Shown here piece by piece: positions 39,025-47,603 of a DNA stretch of 64,000 nt (position 1 is its first letter; each line of letters starts with the position of its first letter). Source of the stretch: Hydrogenophaga sp. (lineage in GTDB: Bacteria > Pseudomonadota > Gammaproteobacteria > Burkholderiales > Burkholderiaceae_C). The stretch spans positions 1 to 64,000 of the forward strand of contig JAEUOT010000059.1 in assembly GCA_016790705.1 (NCBI GenBank), given 5' to 3'. Under the pieces are notes generated by a model that was not told the origin of the DNA, did not search any database, and was given only the letters and a program-made list of their open reading frames with translations. Both the position numbers and the translations under genes were made by a program.

Positions 39025-40275
39025 TTACTTGGTGGTCGCGGCCTTGGCGATGTTCTTCACACCGTCGGCAACCGAGATCTTGTCGTCGTTCCAGAACTGG
39101 CTGACGGCGTCCTTGATGGCGCCTTCGGCGGCGGGGCTCACAGCCATGCCGTGGGCGATCGAGGGCACCAGGCCACCGCTCTTGGCGGTGTCGACGAAGT
39201 CCTTGCTGGAGAGCTTGGCGCAGTCGTCGAACTTGTCCATCTTCATGCCCAGGCGGACCGGGATGGAACCCTTGTTCAGGTTGAAGACTTCCTGGAACTC
39301 GGTGCCCATGATGGAAGCAGCCAGATCGGCCTGGGCCTTCTGGGCGTTGGCGTCCTTGAGCTTGAACATCGCGAACGAGTCGACGTTGAAGGTGTAGGCG
39401 TTGGCCGTGCCCGGGGCGGCGGCGCAGATGTAGTCCTTGCCCGGCGCCTTGCCGGCGGCGGCGAACTCGCCCTTGGCCCAGTCACCCATGAACTGGAAGC
39501 CGGCCTTGCCCTGGATCACCATGGCGGTGGCCAGGTTCCAGTCGCGGCCCGGTGCGGCGGGGTCGGTGTAGGACTTGATCTTGCGGAAGGTCTCCAGCGA
39601 CTTGGTCATGGTCGGGCTGGTCAGGGCCTTCTGGTCCAGCTTGATCAGCGCGTCCTGGTAGAACTTGGCACCGCCGACACCCAGCACCACCGATTCGAAG
39701 GTGGTGAAGTCCTGCCAGTTCTGGCCACCGTGGGCGACGGCAATCAGACCCGCCTTCTTGACCTTGTCGGCGGCGGCGAAGAACTCGTCCCAGGTCTTGG
39801 GGGCGGCGGTCACGCCGGCCTTCTTCAGCACCTCGGCGTTGGCCCACATCCAGTTGACGCGGTGCACGTTGACCGGCGCGGCGACGTAGTTGCCCTTGTA
39901 CTTCATCACGTCGGCGACCACGCCCGGCAGCAGGCTGTCCCACTTCTCGGCCTTGGCCACGTCGTTCAGATTGGCCAGCACGCCTTCGTTGGCCCATTCC
40001 TGGATGGCCGGGCCCTTGATCTGGGCGGCGGCGGGCGGGTTGCCGGCAACGACGCGGCTCTTGAGCACGGTCATGGCAGCGTCGCCACCACCGCCGGCCA
40101 CGGCGAAGTCCTTCCAGGTGTGGCCCTTGCCCTGCATGATCTTCTTGAGCTCGCCCACCGACTTGGCTTCACCACCCGAGGTCCACCAGTGCAGCACTTC
40201 CACTTCGCCAGCCATCGCGGCGGAGCCGGCCACGGCAAAAGCAACAGCAGCGGCGAGTTTCGAGAGTTTCATCAT
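39025..40275 (-). CDS. Extracellular sugar-binding protein of ABC transporter (GtsA-like)
   Basis: A 416-residue periplasmic binding protein with a signal peptide (MMKLSKLAAAVAFAVAGSAA, cut near AMA-GEVEVLHWW). The start EVEVLHWWTSGGEAKSVGEL and the motifs MQGKGHTWKDFAVAGGGG, APVNVHRVNWMWANAEVLKK and GFQFMGDWAKGEF are those of family-1 sugar-binding proteins like the Pseudomonas glucose-binding GtsA. With a glucokinase upstream and family-matched permeases downstream, glucose (or mannose) is the expected substrate. Cys in CAAAPGTANAYTFN and DDCAKLSSKDF could form a disulfide. Confidence 0.93.
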   Translation of the reverse strand: MMKLSKLAAAVAFAVAGSAAMAGEVEVLHWWTSGGEAKSVGELKKIMQGKGHTWKDFAVAGGGGDAAMTVLKSRVVAGNPPAAAQIKGPAIQEWANEGVLANLNDVAKAEKWDSLLPGVVADVMKYKGNYVAAPVNVHRVNWMWANAEVLKKAGVTAAPKTWDEFFAAADKVKKAGLIAVAHGGQNWQDFTTFESVVLGVGGAKFYQDALIKLDQKALTSPTMTKSLETFRKIKSYTDPAAPGRDWNLATAMVIQGKAGFQFMGDWAKGEFAAAGKAPGKDYICAAAPGTANAYTFNVDSFAMFKLKDANAQKAQADLAASIMGTEFQEVFNLNKGSIPVRLGMKMDKFDDCAKLSSKDFVDTAKSGGLVPSIAHGMAVSPAAEGAIKDAVSQFWNDDKISVADGVKNIAKAATTK

Positions 40276-40374
40276 CGTGTCTCCAGTACAGAAGAGAGAG
40301 GTTGACGCCAGCCGCCAGGGAGGCGATGGCGCGGGGAGGTCCTAACGACACCGTGTCATTGGATTCATTAATTT

Positions 40375-40390
40375 TTCATTAATTAATGAA
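40375..40390. promoter_or_regulatory. Perfect 16-bp palindrome upstream of the sugar-binding protein
   Basis: TTCATTAATTAATGAA is a perfect palindrome about 100 bases before the binding-protein start, in an AT-rich island (40355-40395) that includes a second copy of the left half (ATTCATTAAT). It suits a dimeric regulator of the RpiR/LacI or GntR type controlling sugar uptake. None is encoded nearby. Confidence 0.5.
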
Positions 40391-40426
40391 TTATGACATC
40401 CGGACTTACCCGCATGCCTCCCCCCC

Positions 40427-41413
40427 TCAGTGCCTGTCCAGCGACCGTGCGGCGCCAAGCAGGGCCGGAGACTGTGCCGAGGTGATCACCAGCACTGGCA
40501 TCGACTGCAGCAGCGGCGTGAAGCGCCCCTTGTTCTCGAACCGCTGGCGAAAAGGTGATTGGTCGAACCAGGCGCCCAGGCGCGGCACGATGCCGCCCCC
40601 GACGAAGACGCCGCCGCGCGCACCCAGCGTCAGCGCCAGATTGCCGGCCACCGAGCCCAGCATGGCGCTGAAGATGTTCAGGGTTTCCAGCGCCTGCGGA
40701 TGGCCGGCCCGCAAGGCGGCCTCGCTCACGGCCTGCGCACTGTCCAGGCCGTGCGCGGTCGCCCCGTCGGCCTGACAAAGGATCGCGCAGGTGTCGACCA
40801 GGCCCTGGCCGCTGCAGACGCGCTCGGCCGAGGCGTGGCCGTAGCGCGCGATCAGGCCGTCCATCACGATGCGCTCGCGCGCGGTGGTCGCGGGCAAGGT
40901 CACGTGCCCGCCCTCGCCTTCGAGCGGCACCCAGCCACCCGAGCCGTCCGGCAGCAGACCCGAGACGCCCAGACCGGTCCCTGCGCCGACCAGGCCGATG
41001 GCCACGCCGGGCACCGCCGCCGCGCCACCGAGCTGACGCAACTCGGTCGCCGGAATGTCCGGCAGCGCCAGCGCCAGCGCCGTGAAGTCATTGAGCAGCC
41101 TCAGGGTGTGGAGGCCGAATTCGGCTTTCACCGCCGACTGGGAAAACGCCCAGTCGTGGTTGGTCATGCGCACCATGTCGCCGGTGATGGGGTTGGCGAT
41201 GGCGATGGCGGCGGTCTTCGGCTGCCCTTTGCCCAAGCCGTCGACATAGGCGTGCATGGCCGCCTGCAGGGTCGGGTATCCGGCGCCGGGCAGCACCTGG
41301 ACATCGGAGATCGGCGCCCCGGGCGCGTCCTGCCAGGCAAAGCGGGCGTTGGTGCCGCCGACGTCGGCGAGCAGGCGGGGAAACAGGGGTGTGGAGGAGG
41401 AGGATGGCTGCAT
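40427..41413 (-). CDS. glk: Glucokinase
   Basis: A 328-residue ATP-dependent hexokinase of the ROK-less Glk family. The ATG at 41413 gives MQPSSSSTPLFPRLLADVGG. Signatures: LLADVGGTNARFAW (phosphate 1), IAIANPITGDMVRMTNHDWA with the catalytic Asp in LLNDFTALALALP, LVGAGTGLGVSGLL (phosphate 2) and EGEGGHVTLP for glucose binding. It feeds glucose taken up by the ABC system into glycolysis or the Entner-Doudoroff route. It is first in the operon, with a 151-base gap before the binding protein. Confidence 0.95.
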   Translation of the reverse strand: MQPSSSSTPLFPRLLADVGGTNARFAWQDAPGAPISDVQVLPGAGYPTLQAAMHAYVDGLGKGQPKTAAIAIANPITGDMVRMTNHDWAFSQSAVKAEFGLHTLRLLNDFTALALALPDIPATELRQLGGAAAVPGVAIGLVGAGTGLGVSGLLPDGSGGWVPLEGEGGHVTLPATTARERIVMDGLIARYGHASAERVCSGQGLVDTCAILCQADGATAHGLDSAQAVSEAALRAGHPQALETLNIFSAMLGSVAGNLALTLGARGGVFVGGGIVPRLGAWFDQSPFRQRFENKGRFTPLLQSMPVLVITSAQSPALLGAARSLDRH

Positions 41414-41533
41414 GACAACGGGTCCCGAACGATGCGCCGGCCCAGGCCGGCTCAGACATTGCGACACCCGCGATTATCGCGCCGAAGTAACTTGGTTACC
41501 TGATTTTCCGGATTGCTGTAACCGCCAGCGGCC

Positions 41534-41980
41534 TCAGACGCCGTGCGAGCGAACCCAGCGCACGATGTCGGCGGCGCCCATGGCACCCGGCTGGCGGGCG
41601 ACCTCCCTGCCGTTGACGAACAGCGCCAGCGTCGGAATGCTCCGGATGTTGTAGCGCGCAGCGACCGACTGCGCCTCTTCGGTGTTGAGCTTGGCCAGCC
41701 GCACCTGCGGTTCGAGCTGGCGCGCCGCCGCCTCGAACTGCGGGGCCATCATGCGACAGGGACCGCACCAGGGCGCCCAGAAGTCGACCAGCACCGGCAC
41801 CTGGGAGCGACCGACGTGCTTGTCGAACGAGCTGTCGTCGAGCGCCACCGGATGTCCTGCAAACAGCGGCTGGTGGCACTTGCCGCAATCGGGCGAAGAC
41901 GACAGGTCGGTGGTCGCGACACGGTTGGTCGTGTGGCAGTGCGGACAGACAACGTGCAGGGATTCGATGGCGACGCTCAT
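41534..41980 (-). CDS. trxC: Thioredoxin 2 (zinc ribbon thioredoxin)
   Basis: A 148-residue thioredoxin with an N-terminal zinc ribbon (CPHC at about 12-15 and CGKC at about 33-36) and the active site VDFWAPWCGPCRMMAPQFEA. This combination identifies TrxC, a cytoplasmic disulfide reductase used in oxidative stress. The start at 41980 (MSVAIESLHVVCPHC) is clear. The cis-Pro loop RSIPTLALF is intact. It is followed on the minus strand by glk after a 120-base gap, and a DUF2905 gene lies upstream. Confidence 0.95.
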   Translation of the reverse strand: MSVAIESLHVVCPHCHTTNRVATTDLSSSPDCGKCHQPLFAGHPVALDDSSFDKHVGRSQVPVLVDFWAPWCGPCRMMAPQFEAAARQLEPQVRLAKLNTEEAQSVAARYNIRSIPTLALFVNGREVARQPGAMGAADIVRWVRSHGV

Positions 41981-42048
41981 GACAGGCTCCAGAGTTCTCT
42001 CGCATCTGGGGCCACGGCAGCGGCTTTCAAGAGACACCCCAAGGGGTA

Positions 42049-42243
42049 TCAGACGTACTTGCTGATCAGGCTCGCCACGAAGCTCAGCAGGATCGTGGTG
42101 GTCAGCGGAATGAACCAGTCGCGGCCGAAAGCCCGGAAGCGCAGGTCGCCCGGCAGCTTGCCGAAACCCAGGCGGTGCAGCAGCGGCGAGAACCAGCTGA
42201 TCAGCATCAGCGCCAGGAAGATGACGATCATCCAGCGGATCAC
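42049..42243 (-). CDS. DUF2905 small membrane protein
   Basis: A 64-residue protein with two hydrophobic helices: MIVIFLALMLISWFSPLLHR and PLTTTILLSFVASLISKYV. The central GFGKLPGDLRFRAFGRDWFI is the DUF2905 signature. The inner-membrane role is unknown. It is 8 bases from the midA-like gene and 68 bases from trxC, so likely co-transcribed with one of them. Confidence 0.9.
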   Translation of the reverse strand: MIRWMIVIFLALMLISWFSPLLHRLGFGKLPGDLRFRAFGRDWFIPLTTTILLSFVASLISKYV

Positions 42244-42251
42244 GGCGGGTC

Positions 42252-43403
42252 CTATAGGCGGTGGGTGCGGTCGCCGCTGGCGAACCCCATCGGGTGCCAG
42301 CCTTCGGCACTGGGCGCCGGCGCCAGGCCGATCACCTTGAACAGCTCACCCATTTCGTGTTCATTGACCAGCTTGCCCAGCATCGCGTGGTCTCGCGGCC
42401 CGGCATCCCTGGCCACGTCCAGCAGGCCGCAGTTGATCAGGAAGCGTCCCTGCGAGGTGTAGCCCAGCACCGCCATGCCGGCATCCTGCGCGGCCAGCGC
42501 GATGCCGGTGAAATTCACATGCGCGGTGATGTCTTTGAGGCCGACATCTGCCAGCGGATCGTCGTCGCTGCGGTGCCCGCGGTGGCAGATCAGCGTGCCC
42601 ATGTGGCGCTGCGGGTGGTAGTACTCGGCTTCCGGAAAGCCGTAGTCGATGAAGAACGCCGCGCCACGCACCAGCCGTTCGGCCAGCGTGCGGACGAACG
42701 CCTCGCCCTGCGGGTGGATCTCGGTCAGGTAGTCGTGCGGACCCTCGATGTCCAGCGGTGGTCGCAGCGCAGTCGGCCGGTCGGCCCAGGCCAGGCGACC
42801 GTCGCCGGCCAGCGCCACGCCACGCTCGTGCCAGACCCCTCCGTCCTGTCCACCCCGGCGCTGCAACAACTGCACCGGCATCGCGTCCAGCACCTCGTTG
42901 CCGATCACCACGCCGTCGAACACCTCAGGCAGCCGATCGGCCCAGACGACGCGGTCCGCATGCCGTGCCAGCGTGACCTGCTGGCGCGCGCGCAGGCTGC
43001 CCGAGAGGTCGACGATGGTGTAGCGCCGTGGTGCCTTGCCCTGGGCGGCCAAGGCATCGAGCACCTGCAGCGCCAGTGCGCCGGTGCCGGCGCCGAACTC
43101 CCAGACCTCGTCCGTGCCGGTGGCCTCCAGCGCCTGCGCCACCTGGCGCGCCAGCGTGTGCCCGAACAGCGGGGACAGCTCGGGCGCGGTGACGAAATCA
43201 CTGCCCTGCCCGGCCACGCCCTGCGGCATCTGGCCGAACTTTGGTGTGTCGTTGGCGTAATAGCCCAGCCCCGGCTGGTAAAGGGCCATGGCCATGAAGC
43301 GGTCGAAAGGCAGCCAGCCGCCGGCGGCGCGTATCGCCTCGTGCAGCGCAGCCGCAAGGGCGCTCGTTAAACTGCTGGTCTCAGTCACAGTGTCGGTGCT
43401 CAC
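42252..43403 (-). CDS. MidA/NDUFAF7-family protein arginine methyltransferase-like
   Basis: A 383-residue SAM-dependent methyltransferase (DUF185). I placed the start at GTG 43403, with AAGGA about 10 bases upstream. Signatures: FMAMALYQPGLGYYANDTPK (N-terminal), then SAM motif EVWEFGAGTGALALQVLDAL, VVIGNEVLDAMPVQLLQRRG and FFIDYGFPEAEYYHPQRHMG. In eukaryotes NDUFAF7 dimethylates Arg of complex I subunit NDUFS2. The bacterial role is not settled, but complex I assembly is the likely parallel. It is divergent, only 30 bases from the folM-like gene. Confidence 0.9.
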   Translation of the reverse strand: MSTDTVTETSSLTSALAAALHEAIRAAGGWLPFDRFMAMALYQPGLGYYANDTPKFGQMPQGVAGQGSDFVTAPELSPLFGHTLARQVAQALEATGTDEVWEFGAGTGALALQVLDALAAQGKAPRRYTIVDLSGSLRARQQVTLARHADRVVWADRLPEVFDGVVIGNEVLDAMPVQLLQRRGGQDGGVWHERGVALAGDGRLAWADRPTALRPPLDIEGPHDYLTEIHPQGEAFVRTLAERLVRGAAFFIDYGFPEAEYYHPQRHMGTLICHRGHRSDDDPLADVGLKDITAHVNFTGIALAAQDAGMAVLGYTSQGRFLINCGLLDVARDAGPRDHAMLGKLVNEHEMGELFKVIGLAPAPSAEGWHPMGFASGDRTHRL

Positions 43404-43433
43404 GCGCCGATTGTCCTTGATCGGCCATCCGAC

Positions 43434-44225
43434 ATGCCAGGATCTCCCGACCTCTCTTCCCCTCCGACGCGCACGGTGCTGGTCACCGGGGCCGGCAAGC
43501 GCCTGGGGCGCGAAATCGCGCTCGCCCTGGCGCACGCGGGCTGGAACGTCGCCGTGCACTTCCGCCACTCGGCCGAGGATGCGGCGCGCACGGTCGCCGA
43601 CTGCGTCGCGGCCACGCGCGGTGCCGGCACGGCCGTCAGCTTCTGCGCCGACCTCGCCGACGAATCGGCCGTGCGCTCGCTGGTGCCCGACGTCGTGGCC
43701 CGCTTCGGGCGGCTCGATGCGGTGGTCAACAGCGCCTCGCTGTTCGAGCACGACGACGCGTCGAGCTTCACCTTCGCCAGCATGGAAAACCACCTGCGCA
43801 GCAACACCGGCGCACCCATCCTGCTGGCGCAGGCGCTGCACACCCACCTGGCCTCACGCGACGCCGAGGGCGCGGTGGTCAACCTGCTGGACCAGAAGCT
43901 CTGGAACCTCAACCCCGACTTCCTGAGCTACACCCTGTCCAAGGCCGCGCTGGAGACCGCCACCGGCATGCTGGCGCTGGCGCTGGCGCCGCGCGTGCGC
44001 GTGGTCGGCGTGGCGCCGGGTCTGACGCTCACCAGCCACCTGCTGTCCGACGAGAAGTTCCAGGCCCTGCACCGGCAGTCGCCGCTGGGCCGCTCGTCGA
44101 CCCCGGAGGACGTCGCCGCCACCGTCGCCTTCGCCCTGGCCAACCGCTCCATCACCGGCACCACGCTCCTTGTCGACGGTGGCCAGCACCTGATGCGTTT
44201 TCCGCGCGATTTTTCGATGATGTAA
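43434..44225 (+). CDS. SDR-family oxidoreductase, FolM/pteridine reductase-like
   Basis: A 263-residue short-chain dehydrogenase with the cofactor motif TVLVTGAGKRLGREIALAL; the TGAGKRLG form (T-G-x3-R-x-G) is typical of PTR1/FolM pterin reductases. The active site has VNSAS, the Tyr-x3-Lys of SYTLSKAALETA and the Ser position in VVNLLDQKLW. The enzyme likely reduces dihydromonapterin or dihydrofolate/biopterin with NADPH. The next gene, 13 bases on, is a dihydroneopterin aldolase, which strongly supports a pterin function. Confidence 0.88.
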   Translation: MPGSPDLSSPPTRTVLVTGAGKRLGREIALALAHAGWNVAVHFRHSAEDAARTVADCVAATRGAGTAVSFCADLADESAVRSLVPDVVARFGRLDAVVNSASLFEHDDASSFTFASMENHLRSNTGAPILLAQALHTHLASRDAEGAVVNLLDQKLWNLNPDFLSYTLSKAALETATGMLALALAPRVRVVGVAPGLTLTSHLLSDEKFQALHRQSPLGRSSTPEDVAATVAFALANRSITGTTLLVDGGQHLMRFPRDFSMM

Positions 44226-44238
44226 GGCAGACCCAGCC

Positions 44239-44616
44239 ATGAACCACCCGAACTTCGCCGGCACCCAGATCCTGACGCTCACCGGTCTGCGCTTCGACGC
44301 CAACCTAGGCATCCTGGACCATGAGAAGACCGCGCCGCAACCCATCCAGGTCGACGCCGAACTCAACCAGGGGACCCAGCCCCTGCTGCCGCACGACGAC
44401 GACATCAGCCATGTGCTGGACTACCGCAAGGTGCGCCAGATCATCATCGACGAGTGCACCGCCGAACACGTCAACCTGCTGGAGAGCCTGATCGGCAAAC
44501 TCACGCGGCGCCTGATGCAGCTGCCGGGCGTGATCGGCGTACGGGTGAAGATCGCCAAGCTGGAGATCTTCGAGGACTGCGAGGTCGCGATCCGCATGGA
44601 GAGTGGCCAGTGGTGA
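44239..44616 (+). CDS. folB: Dihydroneopterin aldolase family protein (FolB/FolX-like)
   Basis: A 125-residue T-fold protein: ILTLTGLRFDANLGILDHEK, QPIQVDAELNQG, DYRKVRQIIIDECTAEHVNL with the conserved Glu and catalytic Lys of KIAKLEIFEDCEVAI. It cleaves dihydroneopterin to 6-hydroxymethyl-dihydropterin, the folate precursor, or epimerises dihydroneopterin phosphate to monapterin (FolX). With a FolM-like gene ahead, either folate or monapterin synthesis is possible. A terminator follows. Confidence 0.86.
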   Translation: MNHPNFAGTQILTLTGLRFDANLGILDHEKTAPQPIQVDAELNQGTQPLLPHDDDISHVLDYRKVRQIIIDECTAEHVNLLESLIGKLTRRLMQLPGVIGVRVKIAKLEIFEDCEVAIRMESGQW

Positions 44617-44656
44617 GCCGACCGTGACCGGCAGCGCGCGGCACACCCCAAAAGAA

Positions 44657-44680
44657 AAAAGGCCCCTCACGGGGCCTTTT
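44657..44680. terminator. Bidirectional intrinsic terminator
   Basis: AAAAGGCCCC-TCAC-GGGGCCTTTT forms a 10-pair stem with A/T tails on both strands. It separates the convergent folB and outer-membrane protein genes. Confidence 0.92.
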
Positions 44681-44704
44681 CGCTTCAGGACACCCCGGCG
44701 GGCA

Positions 44705-45763
44705 TCACTTGAAGTTGTACTGGACACCCACGCCGAGGTAGACCAGATCCTTCCAGTGCATGGCCTCATCCGAGCTCTTCTTGAGGAAGAGGTCCAGGTC
44801 GCCGCGCAGCGCGAGGTTCTTGCTAAAGGCGTGCGTCAGGCCCAGACCCAGGGTCGGACGGGTTTGCGAACCTTCGACATCACCGGTGTGCTTGACGCTG
44901 GCGATACCCAGCTTGCCGAACAGACGGGTGGTTTCGCTCAGGTCGGTGCCCGCAGTGGCGCGCAGGCCCAGGGCCCGCACCTTCGACTCGACGTGGTTCT
45001 CGAAATCGTGACCACGGCCGAACTGGGCGAAGGCTTCAGCGCCCCAGAGCTTGTCGATCTGGTAGCCCACGCCGCCCTGCAGTGCCAGCTTGGTGTCGTG
45101 GTCGTCGTGCTGGGCGATGCCGGCCACCGGACCATTGCTGATCAGGTCGCGCTGGGCGCCCAGGGTGCCGAACACGTACGGGAAGGTGATCACTTCGGCC
45201 GCCTTGAGCACAGGCGCCGCGACCGGTGCCGGCGCGGGGGCCGGTGCAGGCACCGGTGCGGGGGCAACGACAACAGGCGCCGGCGCGGGGGCCGGAGCGG
45301 GCACTGCCACCGGCGCGGGACGCGGCAGCAGGTCGGAGAAGTGGTTGTCGCACTGGCGCATGGTCACGCGCACCACCTTGCCGTCCTTGTCCTTGTAGCC
45401 GTTGATCTCCATGGCCGGGCTGAACGGGATCCACTTGCCCTGCAGCGCCTTGCTCACGCCACCACGGCCGCGGGCCGTGGCCACGCCCTTGTCACAGGCG
45501 CCCTTGGCGTAGCTGGGGCTCAGGTCCTTGAGCAGCATCGGGGTCACCGACACCTCGCCGGCCTGCAGCTTCGGCTTCTGCTTGGTCTGGGGTTTGTAGA
45601 ACTTGGCCTTGCCGCTCTGGATCGCGGCATCGCAGGCTTCGGGAGTGGCGTAGCCGGTGTTGCCGTCGTGGTCGGTAGTGACGCCGGCGGTCGCAGCCGC
45701 GGCAACGGAGGCGAGGGTAGCCAGCGCGGAGGCCAGGGCAACCCGGTGAAGGACGTGGGACAT
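44705..45763 (-). CDS. Outer-membrane beta-barrel protein with Pro/Ala hinge
   Basis: A 352-residue exported protein. ATG 45763 has GGAG upstream and starts a signal peptide (MSHVLHRVALASALATLASV, cut after AAA). The mature N-terminal domain (about residues 30-145) is cysteine-containing (ACDAAIQ, CDKG, RQCDNHF) and carries conserved-looking DHDGNTGYA. A Pro/Ala hinge (about 148-185, PAPVAVPAPAPAPAPVVVAP) leads to a small barrel: KLALQGGVGYQIDKLWGAEA, NVPV-type strands and the terminal aromatic YLGVGVQYNFK, which is the outer-membrane insertion signal. The barrel resembles OmpW/OmpA-like eight-strand types. It shares the 44657-44680 terminator with folB. Confidence 0.8.
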   Translation of the reverse strand: MSHVLHRVALASALATLASVAAAATAGVTTDHDGNTGYATPEACDAAIQSGKAKFYKPQTKQKPKLQAGEVSVTPMLLKDLSPSYAKGACDKGVATARGRGGVSKALQGKWIPFSPAMEINGYKDKDGKVVRVTMRQCDNHFSDLLPRPAPVAVPAPAPAPAPVVVAPAPVPAPAPAPAPVAAPVLKAAEVITFPYVFGTLGAQRDLISNGPVAGIAQHDDHDTKLALQGGVGYQIDKLWGAEAFAQFGRGHDFENHVESKVRALGLRATAGTDLSETTRLFGKLGIASVKHTGDVEGSQTRPTLGLGLTHAFSKNLALRGDLDLFLKKSSDEAMHWKDLVYLGVGVQYNFK

Positions 45764-45980
45764 GAAAGACTCCAAATAAAATCGTCTGCGGTCTTCGCCA
45801 TGACGACAAGCACTTGATTGTGCAATGCAACAGCCGGACGACGCCCCCGGCCTGTATCTTTTGAACTACTTTTGGCGTTGATGTACCGCAAGTTATGTTG
45901 CAACGCCACACCTTCGTGCGATCCCGCATGCCTGCGGCGCCACGGTGTTCTCCCGGCCACGCCTCCTGCCCGCCCAGACC

Positions 45981-46910
45981 ATGACCCCAGAAAAACTCGC
46001 CTTCGAAAACAAGAAACTCGAAAAGCGCCTGTGCCGCGAGGTCGGCCGCGCGATCGTGGACTACAACATGATCGAGGAAGGTGACCGCGTGATGGTCTGC
46101 CTCTCGGGCGGCAAGGACAGCTACGGCCTGCTCGACATCCTGATGAAGCTGCAGAAGCGCGCGCCCGTGAACTTCGAGCTGATCGCGGTCAACCTCGACC
46201 AGAAGCAGCCCGGCTTCCCCGACCACATCCTGCCCGAGTACCTCTCCAAACTGGGCATCAAGTACCACATCGAAACGCAGGACACCTACTCCATCGTCAA
46301 GGAGAAGATCGAGCCGGGCAAGACCATGTGCAGCCTGTGCTCGCGCCTGCGCCGCGGCATCCTCTACCGCGTGGCGCGCGAACTGGGCTGCACCAAGATC
46401 GCGCTGGGCCACCACCGCGACGACATGCTGCAGACCCTGTTCCTGAACATGTTCTTCGGCGGCAAGCTCAAGGGCATGCCAGCCAAGCTGGTCAGCGACA
46501 ACGGCGAGTTCATGGTGATCCGGCCGCTGGCCTACGTCCCAGAGAAGGACCTGATCCGCTGGGCCGAGGCGCGCCAGTTCCCCATCATTCCCTGCACGCT
46601 CTGCGGCAGCCAGGAAAACCTGCAGCGCAAGCAGGTGGGCAACCTGCTGCGCGACTGGGACAAGCAGTTCCCCGGCCGGCTGGAGAACATGCTGCACGCC
46701 CTGCAGCACGTGGTGCCCAGCCACCTGATGGACAAATCGCTCTACCCCTTCCAGACCCTCAGGACCACCGGCGCGCCGGTGGAAGACGGCGACCTGGCGT
46801 TTGACGAGGCGCCGCTGGAAGCGCCGCCCCGGGCGCTCGACGAGGACGCCGACGACGGGAACATTGCCGTCCCGCGCACGGTCATACCGATTGCCGCCGC
46901 CACGTCCTGA
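45981..46910 (+). CDS. ttcA: tRNA 2-thiocytidine(32) synthetase
   Basis: A 309-residue enzyme thiolating cytidine 32 of tRNA. ATG 45981 gives [20 protein letters not shown], the standard start. Motifs: PP-loop [16 protein letters not shown], CxxC in [16 protein letters not shown] and [16 protein letters not shown]; the three Cys hold a [4Fe-4S] cluster. The C-terminal tail after about residue 265 is acidic and not part of the family core. A 217-base gap separates it from the outer-membrane gene. The lipoprotein at 46951 follows after 40 bases. Confidence 0.96.
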   Translation: MTPEKLAFENKKLEKRLCREVGRAIVDYNMIEEGDRVMVCLSGGKDSYGLLDILMKLQKRAPVNFELIAVNLDQKQPGFPDHILPEYLSKLGIKYHIETQDTYSIVKEKIEPGKTMCSLCSRLRRGILYRVARELGCTKIALGHHRDDMLQTLFLNMFFGGKLKGMPAKLVSDNGEFMVIRPLAYVPEKDLIRWAEARQFPIIPCTLCGSQENLQRKQVGNLLRDWDKQFPGRLENMLHALQHVVPSHLMDKSLYPFQTLRTTGAPVEDGDLAFDEAPLEAPPRALDEDADDGNIAVPRTVIPIAAATS

Positions 46911-46950
46911 TGGCGGCGCGCCGGCCTTGGCCGCCTTCCCCGGAGTCCGC

Positions 46951-47583
46951 ATGAAACGCACCGCCCTGGTTCTGTCCCTGCTGCTGATGCTGGCCGGTTG
47001 CGCCGGCACCTATCGGGTCGACTCCGCCGTCCAGAGCTACGCCCGCTGGGGTGGCGATATCGCCACCGGGCTCCCCGCCACCCGGCCTGCCGCGCCCGCA
47101 GCCCCCCAGACCTACCGCTTCGAACGCCTGCCCTCGCAGGCCAGGGGCCAGCCCGGCGAGTCACAGGACCGGTTCGAAGCCTGGGCCCAGGACGCCCTGC
47201 AGGCGCATGGCTGGACGCTGGCGTCGGGCGCCACGGCGCCGTGGCGGGTGGAGGTGGCCGGGATCGCGTTGCGGGCCGAGGACCCCTGGGCCGACGCGGA
47301 TGGCCGCTGGCGCTTTCACGGCCATTTCGTGACCGGCAACGGCCACGTCTTTCTCTCGCCGATGTTCGCCATGCCGCTGGACCGGCCCTGGGTGCAGCGC
47401 CAGGTGGTGCTGGTGATCCGGGACGCGGCCACCGGACAGGTGGTCTACGAGACCCGCGCCAGCCACGAAGGTCGCTGGAACAGCACGCCCGCCCTCTGGC
47501 AGGCCATGCTGCAAGCGGCGCTGCGGGACTTCCCGATGCCACCGGAAGGCACGCGGCAGATCGATATCGACCTGCCGTACTGA
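46951..47583 (+). CDS. DUF4136-like lipoprotein
   Basis: A 210-residue lipoprotein with signal MKRTALVLSLLLMLAGC (lipobox Cys17). After a Pro/Ala spacer the mature part has TYRFERLPSQARG, then HGWTLASGATAPWRVEVAGI and VVLVIRDAATGQVVYETRAS, with the two-layer pattern of DUF4136 proteins (beta-rich, conserved Y-F...P-s). Family role unknown, perhaps in envelope integrity. It lies 40 bases after ttcA and convergent with the hybrid kinase. Confidence 0.72.
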   Translation: MKRTALVLSLLLMLAGCAGTYRVDSAVQSYARWGGDIATGLPATRPAAPAAPQTYRFERLPSQARGQPGESQDRFEAWAQDALQAHGWTLASGATAPWRVEVAGIALRAEDPWADADGRWRFHGHFVTGNGHVFLSPMFAMPLDRPWVQRQVVLVIRDAATGQVVYETRASHEGRWNSTPALWQAMLQAALRDFPMPPEGTRQIDIDLPY

Positions 47584-47603
47584 CGCGCCACGGCGCCCCC
47601 CGT

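Noticed and set aside
38056-40305. Plus-strand open frame spanning two ABC transporter genes
   Set aside because: It crosses two clear genes and the attenuator hairpin; shadow only.
45764-45980. Small gene or RNA between the outer-membrane protein and ttcA
   Set aside because: No convincing frame or hairpin with T-run; only scattered short repeats (TGCAACA / TGTTGCA 63 bases apart), so left as intergenic.
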